A DNA stretch of 33,883 nucleotides from Sphingomonadales bacterium (GTDB lineage Bacteria; Pseudomonadota; Alphaproteobacteria; Sphingomonadales; Kordiimonadaceae), in contig JAALKD010000040.1 in NCBI GenBank assembly GCA_011088215.1, positions 1 through 33,883 on the forward strand. Direction: 5' to 3'. Made by a program: the position numbers and the translations under genes. Of the stretch, positions 1-7,108 are shown in pieces. Every line of letters starts with the position of its first letter. Position 1 is the stretch's first letter. The notes beneath the pieces were generated by a model. The model did no database searches. It saw only the letters and a list, made by a program, of their open reading frames with translations, and was not told the DNA's origin.

Positions 1-53
1 GGGGTGCCCGGTTGCAGGCCCGCTCGGCATCGGCCAGATAGCCACATTTGCAA

Positions 54-395
54 GGTCGCGTTGCCAACATGCCATTTCGATTTTCTGGTGAAAGATCAAT
101 GCCTTATCAAAAGCACCCGAAGACCATAGGAGAGCATACCCTAAAAAGGCGCTGTGAACTGGAACTTTTCCAGAAAGATGTGGGAAGGCGAATAGGTGTA
201 TCTGCGCGGACGATTATGAGCTGGGAGAAGGGTTATACAAACCATGAAATTCAGCATTTTCCAGCCATATTTTCATTCCTCGAATATGACCCATTTCCAG
301 ACCCTAAAACGCTCGGTGAAAAGATAGTGGCATGGCGACGAAGGAATGGCATCACTAGAAAAAGTCTCGCCCGCCAGTTAGGAATTGACGAAGCT
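54..395 (+). repeat. Left copy of dispersed XRE-gene repeat
   Basis: This stretch is closely similar, in the same orientation, to 13235-13514. Similarity begins at ggtcgcgttgccaacatgcc, ahead of the XRE start codon, and ends near the codons for DEA late in the second helix-turn-helix. The alignment has a constant offset of 13181 bp up to base 155 and 13119 bp after base 221. The two copies therefore differ by one clean 62-bp gap plus scattered substitutions. The left copy is the intact one. Confidence 0.85.
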
Positions 396-521
396 GCTCT
401 GACGACGCGCGAATTAGATGTCGCATCTTCTACCGAGAAGAAAGCAGTGCAGCTTACCGGTTTTCTGGAGAACCAATTTGGAGATGTGCCGGCTTTCCAC
501 GGAAAAGGATACACCAAGTGA
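99..521 (+). CDS. XRE-like double helix-turn-helix protein
   Basis: A 140-aa probable DNA-binding protein. I choose the ATG at 99 (MPYQKHPKT) over the upstream ATG at 48 because the broken right-hand copy also has an ATG at this place. Two HTH-like segments are visible: one around residues 14-45 (LKRRCELELFQKDVGRRIGV, then TIMSWEKG) and one around 72-100 (IVAWRRRNGITRKSLARQLG). The PFPDPKTLGEKIVAWRR linker between them is, as I recall, typical of small regulators found next to recombinases and other mobile genes in proteobacteria. No partner gene is visible on the left because the window starts here. A transcriptional role is inferred from the HTH pattern; the target is unknown. Confidence 0.7.
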   Translation: MPYQKHPKTIGEHTLKRRCELELFQKDVGRRIGVSARTIMSWEKGYTNHEIQHFPAIFSFLEYDPFPDPKTLGEKIVAWRRRNGITRKSLARQLGIDEAALTTRELDVASSTEKKAVQLTGFLENQFGDVPAFHGKGYTK

Positions 522-560
522 AACTGACTCCACTTCCGCCATTGACCTTTTGCGAACATT

Positions 561-594
561 GTTCAGACTCATAACCTGAAGATCGTAGGTTCAA
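561..594 (+). other. Fragment resembling initiator tRNA-Met (anticodon and half T arm)
   Basis: The string around CTCATAACCTGAAG followed by a TCGTAGGTTCAA segment matches, from memory, the anticodon arm with CAT, the variable region and the first half of the T arm of alphaproteobacterial initiator tRNAs. There are about two mismatches over some 30 bases. The match stops inside the T loop. There is no acceptor stem, no D arm and no CCA end, so this is not a working tRNA. It lies between the XRE gene and a transposase remnant, which fits a recombination scar. A chance match is possible but unlikely at this length. Confidence 0.5.
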
Positions 595-649
595 CGGCAT
601 GCGCAGCAACGCATTGCGTTACGAAAAAGCGCCAAGGACAAGAGAGCAA

Positions 650-778
650 TTCAATGGCGTCGATCTGTAGGCGTATTTAACCTACGTGCTCGAGACAATT
701 GCCGATCACTTGGCAAAATGTATCGAAGAGCTGTTGCCCTGGAACTTCAAAGCGACTGCTGAAGTCAAAGCCGTTTGA
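650..778 (+). pseudogene. IS66-family transposase (TnpC) C-terminal remnant
   Basis: In this frame the translation reads FNGVDL, a stop, AYLTYVLETIADH, CIEELLPWNFKA and a terminal stop. The series NGVDPQAYLTDVLxRIxxH...RIxELLPW is the recognisable end of IS66-type TnpC transposases. Here the glutamine codon has become TAG at 668-670, and nothing upstream continues the gene. It is therefore a decayed 3' end with no visible inverted repeat. It records an IS66-type insertion at the left border of the accessory segment. Confidence 0.65.
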
Positions 779-890
779 TCAACGTAGGTCGGGCGGTTAT
801 GATTGGCGAGCATTATAGCAGGCTGAGCAGGGCATTAATTTAGGCTATTGTGGTCGTAGATGTCATGTTGCAGGCAAGTGAGGCATCACA
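779..890. other. Upstream region of the amidohydrolase
   Basis: This stretch completes the 522-890 gap between the XRE gene and the amidohydrolase. The first part of that gap carries the tRNA-like fragment and the transposase remnant. The remainder holds no ORF with family resemblance. A short purine-rich stretch (aggcaagtgagg) just before 891 can serve as the ribosome binding site. No clear promoter or terminator was identified. Confidence 0.4.
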
Positions 891-2804
891 ATGGAGCGTC
901 GTCATTTTCTACAGGCTTTGTTAGCAACAACAGCTGTTGCCAGATCCGGGCCGTGCTGGGCCTTTCCATCGAACGAAAACGGCCAGTTGGAACGAGACTC
1001 AATGTCGGTTCTGAGCGGAAAGCCAGTGGCCAAAGGTGTGCCGCTCGATCTTGCCTTCGACGCCCATGTGCATATCTTCAATGGTGCTGACATCCAAACG
1101 TCAGGGTATCTGAAAGGGCCCGTTTTAAACGGGCTTGGCGGCGGCTTTTTCTATCGAAATTTGGTCAAGCTCATCGGCGCCATTGTCGATCAGGTCATGC
1201 GGTCCGCTCCTAGCGCTCGCAGGGAATTGCGGATGCTAAACGGCTTGCCCAAATTGCTGTCGGAGCTGGGAGAGCAAGACCCTGGTATGCGTCTATCCGG
1301 CGACATCGGAGAGCAATATCAGGTTACCAAGGATGTCGTGAAAGAAAACATCGCTGGCGAGATTTATCAGACATATGTCGATGCCGTAGCGGAGTCGCTC
1401 TCGGCTGTTGAGGGAGCCGAATTCGATGACGAAGACGCTGCGCTTGTTTCCGAGCTGAGGGAAGGCCGCGAAGGCCATTTGGATGCAATCGTGGACAGCT
1501 ATTACCGGGTTGGCGCCTATCTGCCCGAGGAGGACAGGGAAAAATACCAGCATTATTTTTCCGATGTCACCGACCGCATGCGCGCGAACCGGGTCACGCT
1601 TGATCGGCTTGAGGCCATGCTACAGCTGTCGCTGTTGCATTCGGCCCCTGGATTCTTGCGGTTCGTCATTGCACTCTTGGCCTTTCGCTACACCAATTTA
1701 GAGACCTATCGCCATGGCTTTTCAACCAGCCGGAACGCGTTTGGCGTAGACGCCTGCTTTGCCGCCATGGTCGATTTCGACTATTGGCTGGGTGACTGCG
1801 ATGATGCGCTGACAAGCCTAAAGGACCAGATTGAATTGATGCACCGGCTAGCGGTGATGTTTCATGGTTTTATGGTGCCTTTGGCCGCTTATAACCCCTG
1901 GCCGGACGACGAAGATCACGCGCAGTCGATGGCGTTGTTGCATGACGCCGTTGCAAACAAAGGGTTTGCAGGCGTTAAAATATATCCGGCTATTGGCTAC
2001 AAGCCGTCTGGCAATAGTTCCGATCAGTATCATCCGCGCGATAAAGCGCCGGAAACTAATCAATTGAATTTAAATCTCGCGAGCTTTTTCAAAACGTGTC
2101 GAGATCTAGAGATTCCGGTGATGGCGCATGCTAACCGAACCATGGGCGAATTTGTCATTGAAGAGTGCAGGCTCGAAAATTGGGTGGACTATCGTGACTT
2201 TGGCGGCCCCGAAGCCTGGGAGGCTTTTTTCATCGATCAAAACAATCCGGATAACAGAACGCAGCGCGTTAATCTCGGTCATATAGGTGGCGCTAAAAAA
2301 GAGTGTAATGCGGAGGATAGCTGGACATACCAATTTATGGATTTGGCGCAGGCGGAAGAGCTAAGATACTTGTTCGGCGATATCGGCTTTTGGACAGACC
2401 TCTATCACCGGCGGCGCAGCCAACATTTTCGAGACGCGCTGCGCAAGGCCGCAAATATTGAACTCAATGATGGCACTTGGCGGCCCGGAGTTGACGTTTC
2501 GGGTGTGGATCGGCTGGTGTTTGGCAGCGATTGGATGATGATGATTCGTGAGGGCGGTTGGACCCGCTATCCTTGGGCGGTATATGACGCGCTACGATAT
2601 CAGGATACATTCTCCGTACTGGATCTCAGAAAGATCTATGACGTCAACGTGCTGGAGTTATACGGCCTTCCGCAATGGCGCGGCTCGCGTACTCAAAACG
2701 ATAATTTTATTCGCCTGCAAAAATATTACGCGCGGTACGGGGTTTCGCCGGCCTGGTTCGAACGCATCCAGCAGCGTAATCGCAAAGACGCGCTTGGCGT
2801 ATAG
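891..2804 (+). CDS. Tat-exported amidohydrolase (amidohydrolase-2 type)
   Basis: A 637-aa metal-dependent hydrolase. The N-terminus has a twin-arginine signal (RRHFLQALLATTAVA), predicting folded export to the periplasm. The barrel starts at FDAHVHIFNG, with the HxH metal pair at about residues 59 and 61. Later elements are VMAHANRT (about 410), NLGHIGG (about 462) and FGSDWMMM (about 545), the last carrying the acidic residue typical of these TIM barrels. Family members are usually 280-400 aa. Here a helical insertion of about 200 residues lies between the first strand and the rest of the barrel. The substrate cannot be told. It stands alone between the IS66 remnant and the DUF2306-like gene. 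Confidence 0.8.
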   Translation: MERRHFLQALLATTAVARSGPCWAFPSNENGQLERDSMSVLSGKPVAKGVPLDLAFDAHVHIFNGADIQTSGYLKGPVLNGLGGGFFYRNLVKLIGAIVDQVMRSAPSARRELRMLNGLPKLLSELGEQDPGMRLSGDIGEQYQVTKDVVKENIAGEIYQTYVDAVAESLSAVEGAEFDDEDAALVSELREGREGHLDAIVDSYYRVGAYLPEEDREKYQHYFSDVTDRMRANRVTLDRLEAMLQLSLLHSAPGFLRFVIALLAFRYTNLETYRHGFSTSRNAFGVDACFAAMVDFDYWLGDCDDALTSLKDQIELMHRLAVMFHGFMVPLAAYNPWPDDEDHAQSMALLHDAVANKGFAGVKIYPAIGYKPSGNSSDQYHPRDKAPETNQLNLNLASFFKTCRDLEIPVMAHANRTMGEFVIEECRLENWVDYRDFGGPEAWEAFFIDQNNPDNRTQRVNLGHIGGAKKECNAEDSWTYQFMDLAQAEELRYLFGDIGFWTDLYHRRRSQHFRDALRKAANIELNDGTWRPGVDVSGVDRLVFGSDWMMMIREGGWTRYPWAVYDALRYQDTFSVLDLRKIYDVNVLELYGLPQWRGSRTQNDNFIRLQKYYARYGVSPAWFERIQQRNRKDALGV

Positions 2805-3271
2805 GCCGTCAGGTCGCATAGCTCCAATCTTAAGGTGCGCAAGATGTTGCAGTAGCCTTGGATTAGGGAGGTGAATAATAATTTTCCAAACAAACACGAC
2901 TGGGGTTGGTTCACGGCGGTCGCTGGGCTCAAAGATGGCCGCCACCTCCCAGGGCACCGCCCCAATCGACATAAGAAACCGTCTGGATGGTGCGAAGTTA
3001 TGTAGGCCGTCATCGTCTGAGCGCTTGGTCGATTGGTAAAGAATTGACGATTGCGACACCACCACGCTAGAGTATTGGCAAGGAAGCCTCGCGCTTCGGT
3101 TTGAAAAGAATATGGAGGTAGGGCACTCAATGATGCCACTTGAGTGTATTATGCCCCTTGCCTCAGTCATTTGTTTTTAAATGTGTAATAGGTTGGGCTT
3201 GTGAAACGGCTTTTGGAGTCTTTCTAAAACAGCTGTATACAAAAACAGCTGAACACAAGGGGGGTAAAGTG
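2805..3271. other. Intergenic region upstream of the membrane protein
   Basis: 467 bp without a convincing gene; the open frames on either strand resemble nothing I know. A perfect 7-bp dyad, CACTCAA/TTGAGTG with a 9-bp spacer, lies at 3124-3146, about 125 bp before the next gene, and could be an operator. Just upstream of the gene aaaacagctg occurs twice, each copy containing the palindrome CAGCTG. Confidence 0.4.
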
Positions 3272-4162
3272 ATGTCACCAACAGGCGTGTTAGATGTGAA
3301 GCAAAGCGGTTTGCCAAGTTGGTTCAGTTCAAAGATTCGAAAAACGTGGATTGCTGTCTTCATCATTAGCCAGCTGGCTTTTGCCGTATACATTTACGCA
3401 CTTTATGGCACCGCGGTAACCTCTGGGCGGCAGGAGGTTTGGGGTTTCGTATTTGACAACATTCACAAACCAGCTGGAGCTTTCGCGGCCAACCTGGGGA
3501 TAACTTTGCATCTGTTTCTGGCGGCTTTTATCATGATCATCGGGCCGCTTCAATTTGTGCCTTTGATCAGGGAAAAAACACCGAGGGTCCACCATTGGAC
3601 TGGGCGTATTTTCCTTGCCTTTGCGGCGCTCACGAGCTTAGGCGGGTTAACCTTTATTTTTACTCGCGGCACTGTTGGTGGGCTGGTTATGGATGTGGGG
3701 TTTGGGAGCTATGGCATCTTGTTGTTGGTGTGCATTGTGCAGGCTTGGCGCAACGCCGTGGCAAGGAATATCGCGACACATCAAAGATGGGCTATCCGGG
3801 TGTTCCTGATGTGCACCTGTTCATGGATGTGGCGCATTGATTATACCGCTTGGGCTTTCGCGAATAACTGTAAAAACTATGGAGAGGCTTGTGCAGGGCA
3901 CACAAGCAATTTTCAAGGCATATTCGACGACTTTATGGCATTCGCCTTTTATATCGTCCCCATGGCATTGCTTGAGATGTATTTCTATTTTGAGCGCACT
4001 AAGAAATATAGGCAAAACCCCATCGTTTCTGATATGGCGGTTTTGATAACCTTGCCGATCCTGATTGTCGGTGCGATTGGCATTTTCGTCGCTTGGTGGC
4101 TGCCCGGCATCGAATGCGCCTTTGGGCCTTCCCTATCATGCAAACTGGGTGTTCTCAATTAG
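3272..4162 (+). CDS. DUF2306-like multi-pass membrane protein
   Basis: A 296-aa inner-membrane protein. I place the start at 3272 (MSPTGVLDVKQ) because AGGGGGG lies a few bases upstream. About seven hydrophobic segments follow, from TWIAVFIISQLAFAVYIYAL to a C-terminal helix ending VAWWL. The central part contains HLFLAAFIMIIGPLQFVP, RVHHWTGRIFL and ATHQRWAIRVF. These conserved histidines and their spacing are characteristic of the DUF2306 family, whose biochemical role is not established. The gene precedes the membrane-anchored regulator by 177 bp on the same strand. A functional link to it is possible but not shown. Confidence 0.75.
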   Translation: MSPTGVLDVKQSGLPSWFSSKIRKTWIAVFIISQLAFAVYIYALYGTAVTSGRQEVWGFVFDNIHKPAGAFAANLGITLHLFLAAFIMIIGPLQFVPLIREKTPRVHHWTGRIFLAFAALTSLGGLTFIFTRGTVGGLVMDVGFGSYGILLLVCIVQAWRNAVARNIATHQRWAIRVFLMCTCSWMWRIDYTAWAFANNCKNYGEACAGHTSNFQGIFDDFMAFAFYIVPMALLEMYFYFERTKKYRQNPIVSDMAVLITLPILIVGAIGIFVAWWLPGIECAFGPSLSCKLGVLN

Positions 4163-4339
4163 AACTGATGCTTTTCTATTAGGTGAACTAAAGTTTAATT
4201 CACAGCGAGCTGTCTTGAAGAGTTATCTTTTCTTTCGATACTGTGATTTGAGGCGTGTCAAACTGAGTTTTTCGTTGGAACATCGATGTTGATGCTTGGC
4301 AAACAAGTTTGATTGGGGCATTTGAATGGACGTGCAGGC

Positions 4340-6424
4340 ATGATTTTGTTCTCACATTTCTCGCTCTTGGTGCTGGCGGTAGCAATCGCCAGTTTTGTTG
4401 CTTTCATAGAGGTCTCGCGTAGTAACCTGATTGATGATCGCCGGACCTGGCTAAAACATCATCTTGGCTTCACGCTTCTGTTCAATCTAGTGTTATTTGC
4501 GGATCACAGCATATATACGCTGGATACCCGGTATTTCTATATCCTCCGCTATCCTACGGTTCTATTGATCGCAATCAGTTACGTGGAGCTCAGCTACGCT
4601 GCAGCAGGCTATGGCGGCACACGGCATCGAAAAATCTACCGAATCATTGTCGGCCTCGCCAGTCTGGCTTGGGCCTACGGTCTATATAAAGCCGTCAGTT
4701 CGGGCGCTAGCTATTATAGCAGTGCCTATAATATTTTGCTGCCCCTGCCTATTCTAATGTTTTGGTGGCCGGGATTATTGTTCTGGTTCGGTTTCAAAAA
4801 GCAAGGCTTCTCGATCACACCCTTTAGTAATTTCAAAGTTCTATGGGCGTCATTTTCATATGGTCAAAAAGCTGCTTTCGCCTTTTGGGGCGTCGCACTT
4901 TTGCGCATCTTAAGTACCACCACACCAGTTCTTGAGCGAACCACCAACTTACCGCAAGAGGCGACCTGGACCCTGTTCTATGTAAACAACCTGCTGACTT
5001 TGTCGGCCATGACAATTATTTTCCACGCCTTTATAGAAAAGCGGGCGAATTTGGCGTCTCGCATAGCCAACGTACTTACAGTTGCGATTTTGTCTGCCTT
5101 TATGGTTGTCGTATTGCTGTCCTATACCGACAAAACGCCGCTACCCAGCGATGACATCGCGGTGATTTCACAACATAGTCTCGAATTCTCGCCATCGATG
5201 AACGGCTACAGTGCCGTTGTTGTAGACCCTGAATGGGAGGATATAGCAGTGACGCGCCATGCGGCAGAGTTAAACAAGCCGATCAACGTGGCGTTACCCT
5301 TCAAGTTTCCCTTCTACGGGAAGCATTACGGTCGGCTGACCATCTATCCAGATGGTCAGGTAGTGCCTTCAAACGACACTGCTGTTAAAGACAGGCCACT
5401 CGCTGAAGTAAAATTGGCATGCATCTATGATCAACCGGTTATTGCGCCGTTCTGTTTGCCCAACAGCCACTATGAGATATTTACAAGCGTGGCTGACGAT
5501 ACCGATACAGTGGTGTTGATGTGGGCGTACAATGTTCAAAAGGTTTCGCAGAAACAGGATTTCGTTGTCCAGCTGGTATTGTCAACGACAGGAAAGATCA
5601 CCGTCAATTTTTCCAACGTGCCAACTGCTGCTGCCATTGCGCGGCATAACGCCATTGGTATCCATAGTGGTAACGGTATAGGGGCCGGTCCTGAGACATT
5701 GGCAGGACTGCCAATTCAGAGTGCCGAGAAAGCTCTCTGGTTTGATTTCACCTATGGACGCCGCGCTGCAGCACATGAACTGCTAAAACCCCTCGTGATG
5801 TTCCTGGCATTTGTTATTGCTTTGGTTCTTCTTGTGATCAGGCCCTATATTATCACGCTCATTGTCGCCCCACTTGAACATATCAGGCGCGGCGTGAAGG
5901 CCGTTGACGAGGGACAGTTCGATAGCGAACTCAAGGTTCGACGAGGCGATGAGTTCGGTGATGTCGCGGCGGGCTTTAACACAATGCTCTCATCCTTGAA
6001 TGAAGCACGGCAAAGGTACGATGAACAAACCGATCTGCTAGAGTCTGAGCTTACTTTCCGCACCATTGAAGCCGCGAAAAAGATCGACCCGGACATTCTG
6101 TCCAAAGATCAGGTGTTCGAGCAAAACCTGCGCTCAACCATTGAAGACAATATGGGTAATCCCGGTTTTCAGGTGGCTGAGCTGGCCGATGCAATGGCCA
6201 CCAGTACACGCCAGCTTCATCGGCGGGTGGTTAACCTGACCGCGCAAACACCCGCCGCACTCATTAAAAACCTGCGCCTTGAACAGGGTCATATGCTGCT
6301 TTCCGCCAAGGCTGTTACGGTTTCTGAGGCCGCATACAAGGTCGGATTCCGCGATGTCAGCTATTTCACAAGATTATTTCAGAAAAAATATGACATCACG
6401 CCTTCAGACCTGCTCAAGGCATAA
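4340..6424 (+). CDS. Membrane-anchored AraC-family regulator with periplasmic beta domain and HAMP
   Basis: A 694-aa one-component sensor-regulator. I start at the ATG at 4340 (MILFSHFSLL); a TTG at 4313 is the alternative. Residues 1-255 hold about seven membrane helices. A periplasmic beta-rich domain (about 260-485) carries ALPFKFPFYGKHYGRLTIYPDG and later VQLVLSTTGKITVNF and AIGIHSGNG. This pattern resembles extracellular sandwich domains with a FPFYG..Y...NG signature. A helix at about 495-520 leads into a HAMP-like linker (APLEHIRRGVKAVDEGQF), a short coiled coil, and a C-terminal AraC/XylS HTH (VAELADAMATSTRQLHRR, AAYKVGFRDVSYFTRLFQKK). It probably reads an envelope signal and binds DNA directly. 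Its stop is followed by a terminator, and the small-ORF cassette lies downstream. Confidence 0.8.
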   Translation: MILFSHFSLLVLAVAIASFVAFIEVSRSNLIDDRRTWLKHHLGFTLLFNLVLFADHSIYTLDTRYFYILRYPTVLLIAISYVELSYAAAGYGGTRHRKIYRIIVGLASLAWAYGLYKAVSSGASYYSSAYNILLPLPILMFWWPGLLFWFGFKKQGFSITPFSNFKVLWASFSYGQKAAFAFWGVALLRILSTTTPVLERTTNLPQEATWTLFYVNNLLTLSAMTIIFHAFIEKRANLASRIANVLTVAILSAFMVVVLLSYTDKTPLPSDDIAVISQHSLEFSPSMNGYSAVVVDPEWEDIAVTRHAAELNKPINVALPFKFPFYGKHYGRLTIYPDGQVVPSNDTAVKDRPLAEVKLACIYDQPVIAPFCLPNSHYEIFTSVADDTDTVVLMWAYNVQKVSQKQDFVVQLVLSTTGKITVNFSNVPTAAAIARHNAIGIHSGNGIGAGPETLAGLPIQSAEKALWFDFTYGRRAAAHELLKPLVMFLAFVIALVLLVIRPYIITLIVAPLEHIRRGVKAVDEGQFDSELKVRRGDEFGDVAAGFNTMLSSLNEARQRYDEQTDLLESELTFRTIEAAKKIDPDILSKDQVFEQNLRSTIEDNMGNPGFQVAELADAMATSTRQLHRRVVNLTAQTPAALIKNLRLEQGHMLLSAKAVTVSEAAYKVGFRDVSYFTRLFQKKYDITPSDLLKA

Positions 6425-6506
6425 TAATATAATTAAATCAATATATTACTAGCTTGTCTGTCTGCTCTTTGCCGTCCGGCATATCTGCCATTCTTGGGGT
6501 TCATTT

Positions 6507-6548
6507 CTGCCATGGCGGGTTTCCCGCTGTATTTGGCAGGATTTTTTT
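6507..6548 (+). terminator. Intrinsic terminator after the AraC regulator
   Basis: An inner stem gcggg-ttt-cccgc is nested inside an outer ctgcca/tggcag pair and followed by seven T residues. It lies 83 bp after the regulator stop and 54 bp before the ATG of the 64-aa ORF. It either separates regulator from cassette or acts as an attenuator for read-through into the cassette. Confidence 0.65.
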
Positions 6549-6601
6549 GTCGACGCTATTCATGTTTGTCTCATGTTTTAAACGTCAACAGGATTATCGA
6601 C

Positions 6602-6796
6602 ATGAACCAAAGATGCACACTTGAAAGCACTGCAGACATTCACCGCACCACCATGCCTTCTGAACTGTTCGAACAATATAGCACGCAGAATTTTTTGCAG
6701 AACCTGAAGGGTAGCCGTACCCACATTATCATCCAGCAATCTGAAGTCGAGCCGACCGCAGCGCCGACCAACCAACCTGTGTCTGCTGCGGCCTGA
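6602..6796 (+). CDS. Small hypothetical protein (64 aa)
   Basis: I do not recognise this product. The ATG at 6602 follows caggat and lies just after the terminator, so I prefer it to a longer frame from 6494 that would read through the terminator stem. The protein starts MNQRCTLESTADIH and has one cysteine, a central stretch THIIIQQSEVEP and a Pro/Ala-rich end (TAAPTNQPVSAAA). There is no signal peptide. It is followed after 47 bp by another small ORF in the same direction. It could be a peptide precursor or a small accessory protein; neither is shown. Confidence 0.45.
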   Translation: MNQRCTLESTADIHRTTMPSELFEQYSTQNFLQNLKGSRTHIIIQQSEVEPTAAPTNQPVSAAA

Positions 6797-6843
6797 GCGT
6801 CAGACATTTTACCTTCTAAACAGGCTTTTTTGGGAGCAAACCC

Positions 6844-7068
6844 ATGACCATTTTTTCGAAAATGACTGCTAATGGTCCGGTTATTTTTACTGTTGTCCTT
6901 ACTTGCGTGATTTTAGGTAGTTTTTCCGTTTTTACAGCTGGCGTAGAAGCACGAGAAAATCACATTCCGATAGTCGAAAGATTTGATAAAGATCGATGCT
7001 GGGGCAGCCGAAAGCACGATGTAGGATTTCGTTCTAACGGCCAAAATTTTGGGAAAGATACTGGTTGA
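6844..7068 (+). CDS. Small exported or membrane peptide (74 aa)
   Basis: GGGAGC lies eight bases ahead of the ATG, a good ribosome binding site. Residues 12-33 are hydrophobic (VIFTVVLTCVILGSFSVFTAG), followed by VEARE, which looks like a signal-peptide cleavage zone or a single membrane anchor. The remaining roughly 38 residues are polar (HIPIVERFDKDRCWGSRKHD, then a Gly/Asn-rich end) with one cysteine. No family is recognised. It is 40 bp ahead of the 539-aa gene and is likely co-transcribed with it. Confidence 0.5.
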   Translation: MTIFSKMTANGPVIFTVVLTCVILGSFSVFTAGVEARENHIPIVERFDKDRCWGSRKHDVGFRSNGQNFGKDTG

Positions 7069-7108
7069 TATCATATCATCCTTCGCGAGTAGCCAAAAGG
7101 AGAAATGT

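Noticed and set aside
2658..3170. 170-aa minus-strand open frame over the end of the amidohydrolase and the intergenic region.
   Set aside because: No recognisable domain; it overlaps the 3' end of a well-supported gene.
4313..4339. TTG start extending the AraC regulator by nine residues.
   Set aside because: The ATG at 4340 begins the first membrane helix directly and is the more usual start.
6494..6601. Longer N-terminal extension of the 64-aa ORF.
   Set aside because: It would be read through the intrinsic terminator stem, and the ATG at 6602 has its own upstream purines.
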